Source: Musa acuminata AAA Group (Eukaryota > Streptophyta > Magnoliopsida > Zingiberales > Musaceae). Taken from it: 64,000 nucleotides of DNA. Below, piece by piece: positions 23,573 through 37,400 of the stretch. The notes under the pieces were generated by a model that worked only from the letters and a program-made list of their open reading frames with translations, made no database searches and had not been told where the DNA came from. Within the stretch, counting starts at the first letter, position 1. Every line of letters begins with the position of its first letter. The position numbers and the translations under genes were made by a program. The stretch spans positions 8,185,001-8,249,000 of the forward strand of contig NC_088340.1 in assembly GCF_036884655.1 (NCBI RefSeq), in the 5' to 3' direction.

Positions 23573-26217
23573 ATGGATATGCATGGAAAAGATGGGTGTA
23601 ACTCACTCAAGAATGAGGATAATCTGGACTACAACTTCTCTGGGAATTCTTCTGATTGGCAACAATGCAATCCATCTATAGGTTGTTTGGATTCTGGAAA
23701 TCCTTCGGCCGCTGTTAGCCAAGGAAATCAGATTGGTTCCACCCCATGCTCATCGATTTCCATGGCTGACCCTTTCAGTGCTGGTCTTTGGAACCTGTCC
23801 ACAGAATCAACAAGCTTGGATTTGTGCAAAGATAAGTTGCAGGGGAGCAGCAATCAAATCACCGGGAATTCGATGTCGGTCGGAGGAACTCTATTACAAA
23901 CTGGTTCTGGAGTTCTTCACCAAAGTCTATCACATTTCCCATCCGATTCAGCTTTCATCGAGAGGGCTGCAAGGTTTTCATGCTTCGGTGGTAGTGATTT
24001 AGGTGGCTTGATGAATCCTTATAGCGCAGCTCAATCACAAAGTCCTCATTCTAATGCTTCAAGAGAGAGCTCCGGAGCTCAGATTCAGAAGAATGAAATC
24101 AACATGATGGAAGCTGTCAGAGGTGCCTCATTGTCTACCACTGACCATGGATCAAAGGAAAAGGATAATTCACATGCAGCTGGGAATTCTTCTTCCACAC
24201 TGCCTGCCGCTATGAAACGGAAAAGAACCAGTGAGGTAGTTCTTATCCCATTTCTCTCGCACATTCTTTTGTCTCTTCTCCATCGATCACAAGTAGGCAT
24301 CTTAAGGAACACTACATTGTAGGACATGGCATTGGATCAAGCAAAGGTGGCCTCACAGATATCTGGTGAAATGGATGATGACAATATGGAACTCGAAAAG
24401 AAAGCCGAGCACAACAGTTCAACTGCTGCAACTTCCAGGCCCGGAGGGAAGCAGGTCAAAGATAGCAATGAATCGTCGAAGGAAGATTTCATCCACATCA
24501 GAGCAAGGCGTGGCCAGGCAACAAACAGCCATAGCCTTGCAGAAAGAGTAAGATCCTGACTCCTATACAGATTTCTTGTTCACCAGTCTACAATTATTTC
24601 ATTTGGTCTACATCGATCCATATTTATCTTAGGTGAGAAGGGAAAAGATCAACGAGCGAATGAAGCTTCTTCAAGATCTTGTTCCTGGTTGCAGCAAGGT
24701 AGCTTTCTTGAATTGTCTTCAGAATTCAACATATGAAGCCTGTTCTAAGAATTCTTGGTACTGCCAACATTTGAATATAGGTCACGGGAAAGGCAATGAT
24801 GCTTGACGAGATCATCAACTATGTTCAGTCACTACAACAGCAGGTTGAGGTATGATTTATGATCCAAACACGTTTTGTTATGCCTTGAGACATGAAACCT
24901 CTGCTGAAGAGTTGACGATTTATTTCATTCTTTTCATTGCCAGTTTCTGTCAATGAAGCTTGCAGCTATTAATCCGAGGCTGGATATCGACATTGAGGCT
25001 GTACTTTCGAAATATGTAAGTGGCAGCAGCCTTTGATCTGATGAAACTATAAATTTTTTGTTGCTTCCACTGCAGAAGTGTTCATCATCTGCTTGTTTAT
25101 TTAACAGATGAGTGATGCTTATTATCATTGCATCAAAGCCACTCATTCATTTGGGTAATCCACTCTCATGTTCTTCCATATGACAGCTGCTTCAGACCTG
25201 CAACGGCCCCTCAGCTGCCATGGGTTCCTCATCAGGCATTGTTCGTCCTCCTCCATTACATCCATCTCAACAGGGTCTGGCTCAAGCTGGGTTATCAGGC
25301 AATGTAAATCTGCCTGATCTATTTAGAAGATCGATAAATGCTCAAATGACTGCACCACAGGGATACAAAGAACCAAAAATGCAGGTATACTCGCTTGTCT
25401 GGTCATATTCTTACAGCATCATGGACTGAATTCATAGACTTCTATTCTGTGTGATGTCAGAATGCAATAGTTTATCAGTTCATAACTTGTAATGATACTT
25501 CCGAAATCCTAAGATGAAAAAAATGAGTTCAATAAAAAGGAAACAGAAGGATCTAAGAAAATGTTGAAGAAATTCAAGACACAATGCACAACTTTCATTG
25601 ATGAAAATGCTAACCAGTTGAATCATAATCCTCCTTTTACTATGATAGCAAATGTGGATTTTACAACTGATATTGGTGAAAAATGCGGCCCCGATTTTCT
25701 TTGCAGTTAAATTTGCAGCTGTATATTGCATTCAAATCAACTTTTGTTCAACTTGGTCAAGACTTCAGCTGAACTTGAAGAAAAAACCTTTCTTAATCAT
25801 TTATCACTCTCTTGTTTTATGTGAAATAATCACTCATCTATAAAATGTTAACATCTCCATAACTCTACCGCATTGTGATTTCTCTTATCACTAATTCAGT
25901 TTTTATTTCTCTTGTTCAATCCAAGAAGGAACCCTATCTTCTTTTCAGAAACCTGTATGTTAGTGAAACAACCAACTTGTTGGATTCATCAGAAACTCAA
26001 GAATTTATGAACTTAATGTGCATCTACCTATGTTGTCACATCACATAATCATCAGCTAACGATAAATATTTACAATTTATAGTTTCTAGTTCTTGGTGGC
26101 ACTTAGCTCTGCTTTTATGTGCAGGTTCCTAATGCATGGGATGAAGAACTCCACAATGTTATGCAAATGGCATACAATGGCACTGTCAATCTCAATACTC
26201 ACAGAGTTCAACAGTAA
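23573..26217 (+). CDS. bHLH transcription factor, group XII-like (bHLH49/62/74 type), seven coding exons
   Basis: Exons 23573-24235, 24323-24547, 24633-24698, 24781-24849, 24944-25015, 25187-25384 and 26125-26217 join in phase 0 throughout to 461 residues. The bHLH domain starts with RARRGQATNSHSLAER (281-296) and continues through REKINERMKLLQDLVPGC, the loop, and MLDEIINYVQSLQQQVEFLS to about residue 345. His291, Glu295 and Arg299 form the H-E-R signature of CACGTG binding. A KRKR cluster at the end of exon 1 and the basic region could serve as nuclear signals. The long Ser/Asn-rich N-terminus and the strongly split C-terminal bHLH are typical of the CIB/BPE-like group that acts in growth and light responses. 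ATG 23573 (MDMHGKDG) is preferred to the in-frame upstream ATG at 23525, which has no resemblance to family N-termini. Which orthologue it is remains uncertain. Confidence 0.92.
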
Positions 26218-26654
26218 ACCTCAACATGTGCATGCAGTATCCGATCATGATTCTGCAGTTGTTGCTGACTGAACTGAGAGTTGCAAAGGCTCCAACAAAA
26301 ACTTCACTATTGCCTTTGAACATCTTGTGCTTATTGGTTTTCGGGTTCGATCTTCTGCTAGAAAATTATGAAAGATTAAGGGGAAGATGCAGGCTGCACA
26401 CTCATCTGGAAAACCATATTTCTCACTGAATAAATCTGAATCCTGAAGTGGTTTTGGTTGCCTGTTGTGTAAAGCAATTTGAGAGTTTCCTCTCCAATCT
26501 TCAATTGCATTCTCAGCTGAATATGTTGTACTCTGCCAATTAAATTTAAGAAATAGCATAATTATGTGGGCATGAAGTTTCTCTATCCACAATCAGAAGT
26601 GAAAGTTTGTAATCAGAACTTCAGAAGCTCAGATTGATTATTAGCAGACTGCAA
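26218..26654. other. bHLH 3' UTR and intergenic DNA
   Basis: Probable 3' UTR of the bHLH gene up to the edge of the copia element. No other feature is seen. Confidence 0.4.
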
Positions 26655-26689
26655 AATAAGTTACATTCAAAATGTAAAGTACAAACAGT

Positions 26690-27075
26690 GAAGAAAAAAA
26701 GAAATAATAGTAACATTTAAACGGAAAAAAAAGTAAAAAAAATTATAATAGTATCAACGTAATACTAGTTCAAGATTAAATTGAATAGAAAAAAAATTAA
26801 GATGAAAGCAAATATATATATATATTACTCTTTTCAAAATGAAAAATACTTACAAGATCTTGAATTACTCTAAGACTTCAGCCATTTAATTCTAAACACT
26901 TAAAGATCTACACATATAGATGATCATCTATTTATAGGTGTATAATAACAATTTAAACCAAGAGACCCTTATCTTTAAAACTCTATCTAATCAATTTATT
27001 AAAAAGATAAAAGATAAAAAATCTTAAAATCCTTTGAAATATAATATTTTAAATCTTAAAAATATATATTTTTCA
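26690..27075 (-). repeat. 3' LTR of the copia element (left side)
   Basis: It aligns with 30629-31008 over blocks such as AATACTTACAAGAT, ATCTATTTATAGGTG and the run of AAAAGATAAAAGATAAAAAA. The boundary at 27075 is the CA that matches CA 31007-31008. The outer boundary is uncertain by tens of bases. Confidence 0.65.
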
Positions 27076-30000
27076 AGATAAATCTCTGTTTATTTCTCCG
27101 TGACTTTAATGATTTCTTAAAACAACTTTTCGAAATGAAATGATGTTCAATTTCAATATACTTAGTTCTTACATGATAAATTAAATTTATAATCAATTTT
27201 AAAACACTTTGATTATCAATCTATAAAATAATTGGTTTGTTAATTTGACAGTAAATGTTATTGATCAAATGTTTTAACTATATACATTCTTGAGCAGCAA
27301 GTAAAAAAGTATGTATGTAACTAAAAGATAACTAAAAGTAGATCTATTGCATGGTTATTATTTCTTACTATACTATGAGATATCATATAAAAAGATAACT
27401 AAAAGTAGATCTATGATTATCCAAATCACCTTCCAAATTAGTATGTATGTAACCATGCAATTCAAAATGAATACCCTTCTTATAAAATAATCTCAAATCA
27501 AGATATGACTTCCTTTGAGATTACATAAAATGATTTATAAGATTAATTGAAAATATAATTTTTTTTTATAATTATTAAGTAGATGAGTCTACCAATAAGA
27601 CAATGAAAGAATGAGAGTTAGAAAAAACCTTGTTATCATTATAAATTAGCTTTATATTTACATCAAATGGAGTATAAATCTTCTCTCTTTTGTTAGTTCC
27701 AAACCTTTCAATAATTTTATTTATATAATTTATATGAGTGATAAATATGTTTTCTTTTATATTCATCAGGATCAAGAAAAATATTAAGCTCCCCTAAGAC
27801 TTTCATTTAAAATCGAAGGGAAAGATCACTATGAAGTTTGAAAACTTGATTTTATCATTATCAATGATAATCATATCATACAAATAGAATATCATAGAAG
27901 AAAAATAATTATAGAAATAGAAATATTAAATAATATTTTCACTTTCGGAGCTTACTTTAACCCATAGAATATTTTCTTGAGTTTGAAAATATAATTTTAT
28001 TTGAAAATAGAAGTATACCCCATTAATTGTTCCATATAAGTGAAGAAAGACATTCTTCACATCAAGTTGTAAAAGCTTTTATCTAGAACATGATGCTAGG
28101 GCAATTACCATCCTAATAGATATCATCTTAGTCATAACACTAAAAATTTTCTTATAATTCTCTTCATATTTTTTTAGAAATCTCTATTGCTACAAGTCTT
28201 GCCTTATATACTTCTATCTAACATAGACTTATTTACAAGTAATTAAATCTACATTTATAAACTTTGGTACAAGATCTCAAGTTTTACTTTTATGAAGAGT
28301 TTTTATTTCTTCTCCATGACATCCTTTTACCTTTTAGCACCTTTGACTTTATCAAAACAAGTAGGCTGAAGATTATCAATTGACCGAAAAAAGAAAAGAT
28401 CACATATGTTTATATTATCTTCATCTCGATAATATATTGGTTTGACAATTTTTTTTATATTCTTAATATTAATTTTTTTTCTTCATGAACATCGTTACTC
28501 CTATCACTTTGCTCCACTATTGGCGATGAAAAAATAATATAAATAGATGCAAATGAGGGAAATAAAATGTCAAAATCTATAGGAGCACTACTGACAATAA
28601 AAACTTAGCCATAAGTTTTAATCATAGATCACTTTCACTGTTGTGATTGATATTTTTAAAGATAAATACTCATGGAGGATAATAAAAAAAATTTATCAAA
28701 CATAACATATCTAAATACTACATACCTATATGTTTGTCGATCCATATATTATCAATCTTTCTTTCTTACATCATAGCTAATAAAGATGTATTTCTTGGTT
28801 TTAGTATTAAGTTTGTTTGTCTTTGAGTGTGATATATGAATATAGTAAAAAAAGTAAATACTTTAAAATATTTAATATTTGATTTCTCATCAAATATAAG
28901 TTCATATGGAACCTTCAAATTGATTGGACTAACAGAAGTTTGATAAATAATATAAGTTGTGCATGTCATATTTTTTGCATATAAGACTTAAGATAAATTC
29001 TTTAAATGAAGTCAATACTTACAAGTTTTCGCGAAATATCGAATCTTTCATTTTGTTACATCATTTTGTCGTAATGTAGTTGTACAAGTGAGCTTTCTCT
29101 TGATATCATGCTTTTGCAATAGAAGAATATATTAGAAGTGAACTCCCTATCATTATTAGTATGTAGTCTTTTAATTTTTCTTTTAAGAACATCTTTAACT
29201 GTTAACTTAAACTTTTAATTTTTTTTTTAAAAAAAATTCTTCATAAAGTAGACTAAGTGAATCTTGTAAAATCAATTAATAAAGAGAAACATATAACAAG
29301 AAACTAAATAAGATAAAGTTTGAATAAAAACTATTAGATTACTATTAATAAGTTCTAAGGAAAATTTATATATTAAAAATAACCTATCAAAGGGTTGCTC
29401 ATGTGCTTTGTCATATTGATAATCTTCATAAACTTCATTACTACTAAAAGTAGTAAGGTTGGGAAGATCATTAACTATATGTTTTTTAATCATAATCTAT
29501 AATTTGAGAAAAATTATATGATCAAATTAAGTATAGCACCACCATTTATACTCATCCTATCAACATAAGAGTTAGATGCAAATAAAATATATAATTATTT
29601 GATCCTTTTATGATGGTGTATTCTTTCTCCACCGCATGATAATTGTATCATTACAATCATATTGATGAAAATTGGTGAATTTAGTATCATCACCGATGAG
29701 ATGATAATAATCAACTATCCAATCATATTCAAAGTTGATCTACGTCAGCCTCCACTATAATAGTTTCAACTATAAAATATTTACCTAAATCTTCTTTAAT
29801 AGCATTAGAACAATCTTTTTAAAAAAAAAAATATTTTCTTTAATACCTTATCTACTTTTAATTTATATCATTATTCAAAGAAGACTCTGTTGTTAGTATC
29901 ATTCTTTTTTTAATCTTTATTATTATCTTTTTTCTTATTCATAAAAAGAGTATCTTCATCGCCCCCCGAAGTAAAGACTCGTTCCTCGATGAGCTAAAGA

Positions 30001-30628
30001 TTCTTGAGAAGTATAGAGATTTTTAATTCTACTAAAGATGATTGTTGAATCGATTCTTGAATAAATATAACATAAAATTTATATTCTTTTCGAAGATCAC
30101 AAGTAATATAATGTTTTATTTGTACATCAAAAATATATTTCTAAGAGTGATATATTTAAACATAATTTTTTAATCTTAAAAAATTTAAAGATTATCTTGA
30201 TAGTATTTACCAAATCATTCTCCAAATACTACGATCAAGCCACATTCTAAATCTCTAAAACTGATTTACAACTAATAAAAAGTGATAGATCTCTCTAACA
30301 CAAATTTAGTTTTCGCATTTAATGGTCTCTATCTCTTCATGACATCTTCATCTATAGCATTTGATGTTATTGTTGCATTGCCAACAACCATATCTCATGA
30401 ATCTTCTCCTTTGAAATAGGACTCTAAACAAATCTTTTAGACCTCATAGTTAGACTATTTGTGAAGTTTAGTATCAATGTTATCTTCTTTGTCAAGTAGA
30501 TCTTAAAATTTATAGTAAAAAAAAGTTACTATTATAATTTATAGTAAAAAAAGTTATCTTCTTTTATGATGGTAATTTTAATAGAAAATCTTGAAATATA
30601 GATTATCACTCTTATGGCTATGATAACA

Positions 30629-31008
30629 TGTAACAAAAGGAAAAGATCAAATATAAGTATAACACTTTCTCATATAGTTAGTAACAAAATACTACTGGAC
30701 TAACATCAAACTAAATAAAAGAAGAAGAAGAAATTAAGATGAAAAAATTATATTAAACTTAAAAAAAAATACTTACAAGATTCTGAACTGACTTGAGTTC
30801 TATAGGTTTAAATGCTTGCAACTTGAATGAATTTATATTCACATGTAGATGTTATCTATTTATAGGTGCAGAATAACAATGTAAACCAAAAGACTTTTAT
30901 CTCTAAATTTTTTTATAATTAATTTATTTTAAAAATAAAAGATAAAAAAAATTAAAATATTTTTAAAAAGAATACTTTAAATCTTAAAATAGAATGCTAT
31001 TTTTCTCA
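30629..31008 (-). repeat. 5' LTR of the copia element (right side)
   Basis: This repeat of about 380 bp runs TG to CA on either strand and is directly followed, in element orientation, by the degenerate primer-binding site at about 30616-30628. The element therefore reads leftward. Confidence 0.7.
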
Positions 31009-31401
31009 TGCAAGGTTTTATTTTCTTTCCCTTCAAACGCAATATTATGGAAAGTATGTTGTAAACTGAATCATCTTTCTTTGATTGTGCCTCCATCCCA
31101 TCCCTTTTCTCTTGACAAGCTCATTAATCCTTGGCACTTGTTTCATCCTCTCTTGGTTTTCTTTGTTATTTGAGCTGCAGTTTCCTATCTGTCATCAAAT
31201 GAGTCATTCACTGATGTTTTCTTTTCCCCTTGAAATGGTGAAATATCTTTTGTTTTATGTATGGTTTGTGTAGTTCTAATACGAGTAAGTCAACGAAGAA
31301 GAAGACGGAAAGTAAAACTGTCACTGATGCACAGCTCCAAGTTTCCAGCCTTACGTATGGTTTGTATAGTTCTAAGACGATCAATTCTAATGGCCATATT
31401 T

Positions 31402-34400
31402 CTAGCTCAGTGGGGGTATATTGTTCAGATACCTCAGTATGTTCTCAGCCATCGTCTTGGTGCTGCCACTCCCTTTATGAACAGCAGTCACTAGTGCAGC
31501 GCGCACCATCCGGTCATCGGCGATCTCTCCTACAATGCTATCTCCACCACTCATCAAGAATCTCTCGATCACCAAGAAACACTTCTGCCGCACACCTTCC
31601 TCCCTGTGCTCCCGCAGGGCCCCCAGCACAAAGCTCAGTGCATCACCCTCACCTAGCACCCTCACACTCTCCCCCACATCCACTCTCTCATCCAACAGTG
31701 TGCTAATGGCCGACAGTGCTGCCTCCACCACCTCTGGGTTTTTCTGTTCCAGGCAGCCCAACAGCCGTTCCACAGCTCCGGACTCCAGTAGACAGAAGGT
31801 GGTGGAGGAGGAGCAGACACCCTTGTGCACCAGACATAGCTGAACCCTCTGTGATTTCTTTGCCTCCTGGGAACTCGAGCTGAAGTTTTTTGACAAGAAC
31901 CTCCTCCTGCTGGGGATCGGCACCTCCGGTGGCCTTGAGAGATGAACAGACTGGGAAGAGAGGTTCTCAAGTCCCGCTGCTGCTAGCCTCTGCACTTCAT
32001 TGCTCCCCCCTGTCCTAACCAGCAACTCTGTGAACACTGATGTCAAGTTCTGTCCTCGAGCCATTTGAAGGATCTCCTGGTCAAAAAGAGTGGCTGTAAA
32101 CCTCACTAGCACGCCCACTAACCCCTCGAGGTAGCACCTCGTGTACCTCGTTGTTCTGGTTTCACCTCTCAGGATCCCCTGCATTCTGCTTATAATTGCA
32201 GGCACTGTGCCTTGATGGAGCAGAGACAGATTGAGTGTCAAATTCTTGTGCGGCAGCTTCGCAATTAGATTTACTGAGATTGCGTGCTTCTTTGTGATTT
32301 GATCGATGTCGTAGCTCTTGATTAGGCCCTCCGGCTGGCCTTGGGTCTTGCAGAGACCTTCTGCTATTCTGTGGCCAATGTGAAATGACAGTGCTGTGAG
32401 TAACTTCGCTGCAGCAACGACGAGCACCTCCACTGGGGAATTTAGCTGTTCGATGAGCGTGTAGCTCACTTCAGTCTCTTTGATCACTGACACCACTGTG
32501 GCAATATGTCTGGGGATTTTGGCCATGTAGAGCAAGATATTGATAAGGTTGATGTTGAGCTTGTCTGATTTGGAACATTTCAGCATGTGGGCAATGTTGT
32601 AGATGGAGTAATGTGAGGTAATGGTGTGGCCATGCTTATCGACTTGGATCGTCTCTAGGTCAATTGTAGATTTGGTTATATTTGCAAGGATTGTAGCAGC
32701 TTGTTCCTTGAAGTTTATGTATGTGTTGTAGATTTCACAAGTGAACATCTCTTCTATCAGGATAGGGATGATGCCAGCATTTACAAGCATTGGGTTGTTC
32801 AGGGGGTGGGATGAGATCTGGACAAGAGCTCCGAATGCTGCTCTATGTGTAATAATCGTATGTGTGGTGGTGACCATCTTTATTAAGACCTTGGAGGCCT
32901 TCTCTGCGACATAGGTTTTCATGTCATGTTCAAGAATTAGCTCACTGAGGTAACTTGCCATCTCTATCTGCACCTCTTCTGTGCCTGCATCAATATGATG
33001 ATTAAAGATAGTGATCAGAATTCATGTAAAAGGTTAGAATTAGATTCTCAAGAATTACTTAGATATTTACTGTTAGTTGATTAATCAAATTCAGTTTAAA
33101 TTGACAAGAGAAGACCTTTGTCATCAAGCCCTTGATGAATGGAGACTTGCAACTTATGATTAGTTGAGCTTGAGTTTCCAGATACAGAGCCCGGATGCTG
33201 ATTATTTAGAATGCACAAATTATGTTTAGGTTTAAGTCAGCTAAAAAAGTTTATGATCTGTATATCGATACAGGAAAGTTTGTGAACTATAGAATTACAG
33301 ATGACAAAAGACAGAGTTCATGTGATCTTCAAACTTGTAAATCCTGAGAAACTAAATCTAATAAAAATAAAGTATCAAATACATGTGGTGGAATTGGAAC
33401 TTCAAAACTTTTTAGAAGTGTGCATCCAAGATGGAAATTATTAGCTATGAGCAATTGGGTAAACTGTGTGGTCTTTTCTTGAGAAGGACAGAAGGGAAAC
33501 AAACCCCAGCAATGTAAGACCTATTGATTGGATATATCTCTGAGGTCTTTCATGATCCTTGTAATGTAAAACCTTAATTCTGTTTATGTTAATTAGCTAA
33601 AAATGTTAAACTTGGATCTTTCTTCATATTCTGTTGATATTGTATGGATTTGCTTTCACAAGTCAACTATGGCACAATACTTTCTTAGATTTTTGTGCAA
33701 CAAAAAACACATGGATGCTTAGGTGCTTCTGTCCAGGAAGAGAAGAGCAAATAACTGTTGTGATTGGCAGTAAAGTGGAGTTATGTGATTTACCTGAAAC
33801 GAGATGGTCCAGAAGGGGTTCCAAGTATCCATACTCTGCCATGGATTTGATGTTCCTCGGATACTTCTCCAAGTTCTTGAGAATTTTTTCTGCTTTCTCC
33901 ACAGCTAAAGAACCAGCGGACTCGTTATACTTCATGGTAGTGAGTGTCAGGATGCAACCAGCAGTAGATCCAATATTTTCCAGCAAAGTTTCAGTTTCTG
34001 AAAGTTCCAATAAGAATGCTATTGATTCATGCCTTACTGAAGCATTATTGCTTGATAGCATCTCAGTTGTTCTTTCAAGGGCGTTGGTATTTGCAACTAT
34101 AACCTGCAAACAATCCTCCACAGACTAAGATCTATCTCCATTCCAAAGCATTATCTGCTTAATTATTTTGTATGTTTTACTTTTCAAATCTCATTGATTT
34201 GTTTTTTTCTGGATACCTTAAAATATCTATTAAGAGACATGTCAAAAGTAAGTTTTGACATGCCCTCCCTCTTCATGGGTAGGAATTTATTAACAATTTT
34301 CTTAGGACCTGTTGCATTGGAAGGGTGGCTAGAGATGATATATATGTAGTTATATCATAGGTAATACATTCTTCATGTCCTTCCATGTTCAAGTTGGTTT

Positions 34401-37400
34401 TTCAAATTGATGCCTGTGGCCTAGTGGTGACTTGAAGGAGCTTTATTAGCATCTGAGACTGATTCCTTAGTGATATGAATGAGCAAGTTGATTATAATTT
34501 TGCCAAAGACCCTTTAACTATTCATCGATGATCAATGACAAGAGCAAAAATTAAAAGGATGAAAAAAGTCTTAATTTGTTTATTAGAAGGCATTTGGAAG
34601 GAGCAAGCTAGTCAAAACTTGGTCAAGGTTCTATGGATACAAGAAAAGCCTAAAATAATCAACCTGATTCAAATAAGTCAACATCATGAAGAGAAAGTCC
34701 AACCTTGAGAGAAGGATGAATTTTTAGCCATCTTTGAAGAATAAAGGTCATTCAGCCATATTGAACCATATTAGGAATTGTGGGCTTATTCATCAATAAT
34801 TATTCAAAACAATTCAATGTAGATTCATGAGTAATCTACATTCATGCATTAGGAATATGAATGTTATTTAATATATTCATTCCCTTTGTACTTGGCTTTT
34901 GTACTATATAAACAAGACTGACTCTCTTTGTAAGGGGAGATTGGAGAAGTATATTCAACTTACAACACCGGTGAGTGTTTTGTTTTTAAGTTCTTGCATA
35001 AACTTTGGACTTATCAAGCATTTCTGTTTGTGGCGTTCAAAACCCAAGAAAAATCTTTATTTTTCCTTTCAACTTATCAAGCTTCTTAGTTTGTAGCGTT
35101 TTAAGGGAATCAAAGTACTATTCTAATTACTTCATCAAATTTTCATTGATTATATGATTAGAATAGTTTTCCTAACTTCAATCTTGAACGATCCATCTTG
35201 TTTCAAATCGTTGGAGGGGGTCAATTTGCATTCTATATGTATCATAGCTCTTTAGCTATCGGGGTATATGGTTGCTAAGATTTTCATTATTTGGTATCAG
35301 AGCTCGGCTCAAGTTTGAGGTTTGCGTATCTATTTATTTGCTATCTTTTAGATTTTTTTTTCTTTTCTCTTCTTCTTCTTTTTTGGCCAATATCTATAAT
35401 TATTGTTCTTCTTTCATCTTCATTGTTGTGCTTCTTGCGTTATTACTATTCTTATTTGTAATTCCGCACTTTATGGTATAAAAAAAAAAAATAAAAAAGT
35501 CAAAAAAAAAAAAGAAGAGAGAAAATCAAAGGTAAAAAAAAAAAGATCAGAATTAGAAAAAAAAAAATGGGGATTCAAAGAATACTTGCAAGTTACAGAA
35601 TTTGATCTTTGTTCATTTGAATTTCTATTTCGATTTGGAAATCTTTCTTCATTCCTAAAAAAAAAAAAAAAAAAATTATAGTCTTTACTTATGATTAAAG
35701 TGCATTACACACAGCTTTAAATTGGCCTATCTTTTGTTTGCTTTTAAAGCTGTCTAATTTCACTATTTTTTTTTGAATTGCCATAATCTGAATTGTTTGT
35801 TTAGGTACCTTAGTTAATCTAAGAACTCAAATAACAAAATAAGAGAGGTAAAATGCAAGAGTGGTAAGATCAGTATAGAGAAAAGCCAAAAAAATTGTGT
35901 GAAACATGAGTGGAGTGAATCAAATCTAGAGTGGAAAAAAAAAAAAAAACATGAGGGAGTGTTGGTGAGGTTGTTCTAACTTTGTTTTTCCGATTGTATA
36001 CATGTCTAAAGATAAAGAAGCGAGTTCTTCATCCAATGATCTTTTAGTTCAAGCAATGCAGCAACAATTTGAATGTATGTTCAAAGTGATGAGAGATGTA
36101 AGAGATCATCTATAAAGGCATGATGATGTAATTAATAGATTGCAAGGTGAACCACGACGTGGGAGACAACCAACCTTTGTCAATGATGAATATGATGGTG
36201 GCGATGACGTGGATGATGACCAAGGTACTCTAATTGGTCAAGATATTAATCCTATGAGACAAACTAGGAGAGAACGTTTTGATAGTGTGGACAGAAACAG
36301 AGGCAGCAACAAAATGAAAATTCCTTCTTTTCAAGGGAAGAATAATCCAGATGCCTATTTGGAGTGGGAACGAAAAGTGGAGATCATATTTGAATGTCAC
36401 AACTACTCTGAAGAGAAAAAGGTAAAATTAACCGCTGTTGAATTTTTTGATTATGCTATTGTTTGGTGGGATCAATTGTGTAAAGACTGGCGTAGAAATG
36501 GTGAAAGACCCGTGGAGACTTGGTTGGAGATGAAACAAATCATGAGGAGGAGATTTGTCCCTAGCTATTACTATAGAGATTTGCATCAACGGCTGCAAAC
36601 CTTGACATAAGGTTCCATGAGTGTTGATGAGTATCACAAGGAGATGGAGATAACTATGATAAGGGCTAATGTGGATGAAGATCGTGAGGCCACCATGGCT
36701 CGATTCTTGAGTGGATTAAACAAGAACATTGCTGATCTTGTATAATTACAACATTATGTGGAGATTGAAGACATGGTGAATGTAGCCATGAAGATTGAGA
36801 GGCAACTCAAAAGAAAAGGCACAAGGTATGATTCAAAACCTTATTCGGGTTCTTCTTCTTCTTGGAAACCGAATTGGAGTAAAAAGGATGATAAACCCAT
36901 TGTCAAGCCTAAAATTGATGAGACTAAAGGTAGTAATGAATTAGGCAGCAAGGGTAAAGGTGAGAATCTACCTAATCAAACTAGAGGTATTATGTGTTTT
37001 AAGTGCCTTGGGTATGGACATGTGGCACGCGAATATCCTAATAAAAGAGTTATGATCATGAGGGATAGAATTGTAGAATCTAAAAGTGAGAAAGAGGATA
37101 ATGAAGACATTCTAGAGGATACTAGTGATGTAGAGTATGCTAAAGGTGAAAATCTAGTTGTTCAACGTATACTTAATTTACAAAATGAAAATGATGAACA
37201 TGGTGAACAACGTGAAAATCTGTTTCATACTCATTGTTTGATTGCTAACAAGTTGTGTAATGTGATTGTTGATAGTGGAAGTTGCACAAATGTGGCAAGC
37301 ACCTTGCTCGTGGAGAAACTAAAATTACCTACTATCAAGCATTCAAAACCTTACAAGTTACAATGGTTGAATGATAGTGGTGTAGTAAAGGTAAATCGAC

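Larger units (their letters stand above)
26690..31008 (-). mobile_element. Degenerate Ty1-copia LTR retrotransposon
   Basis: Two direct AT-rich repeats flank a minus-strand interior with the copia domain order. The gag-pre-integrase segment lies near 29380-29493 (HEQPFDRL). Integrase-like sequence is at 28766-28969 (PYELIF, then YFKVF). The RT lies at about 27575-28200, where pieces read as AKMTSIR-like, LQLDVKN and, further on, INKIIERFG. Every domain is broken by stops and frameshifts, so none can be functional. Just inside the right LTR is TGTTATCATAGCC, close to the initiator-tRNA-Met primer site TGGTATCAGAGC. Short duplications occur near 27300-27420. The extent of the left LTR is approximate. 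Confidence 0.8.
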
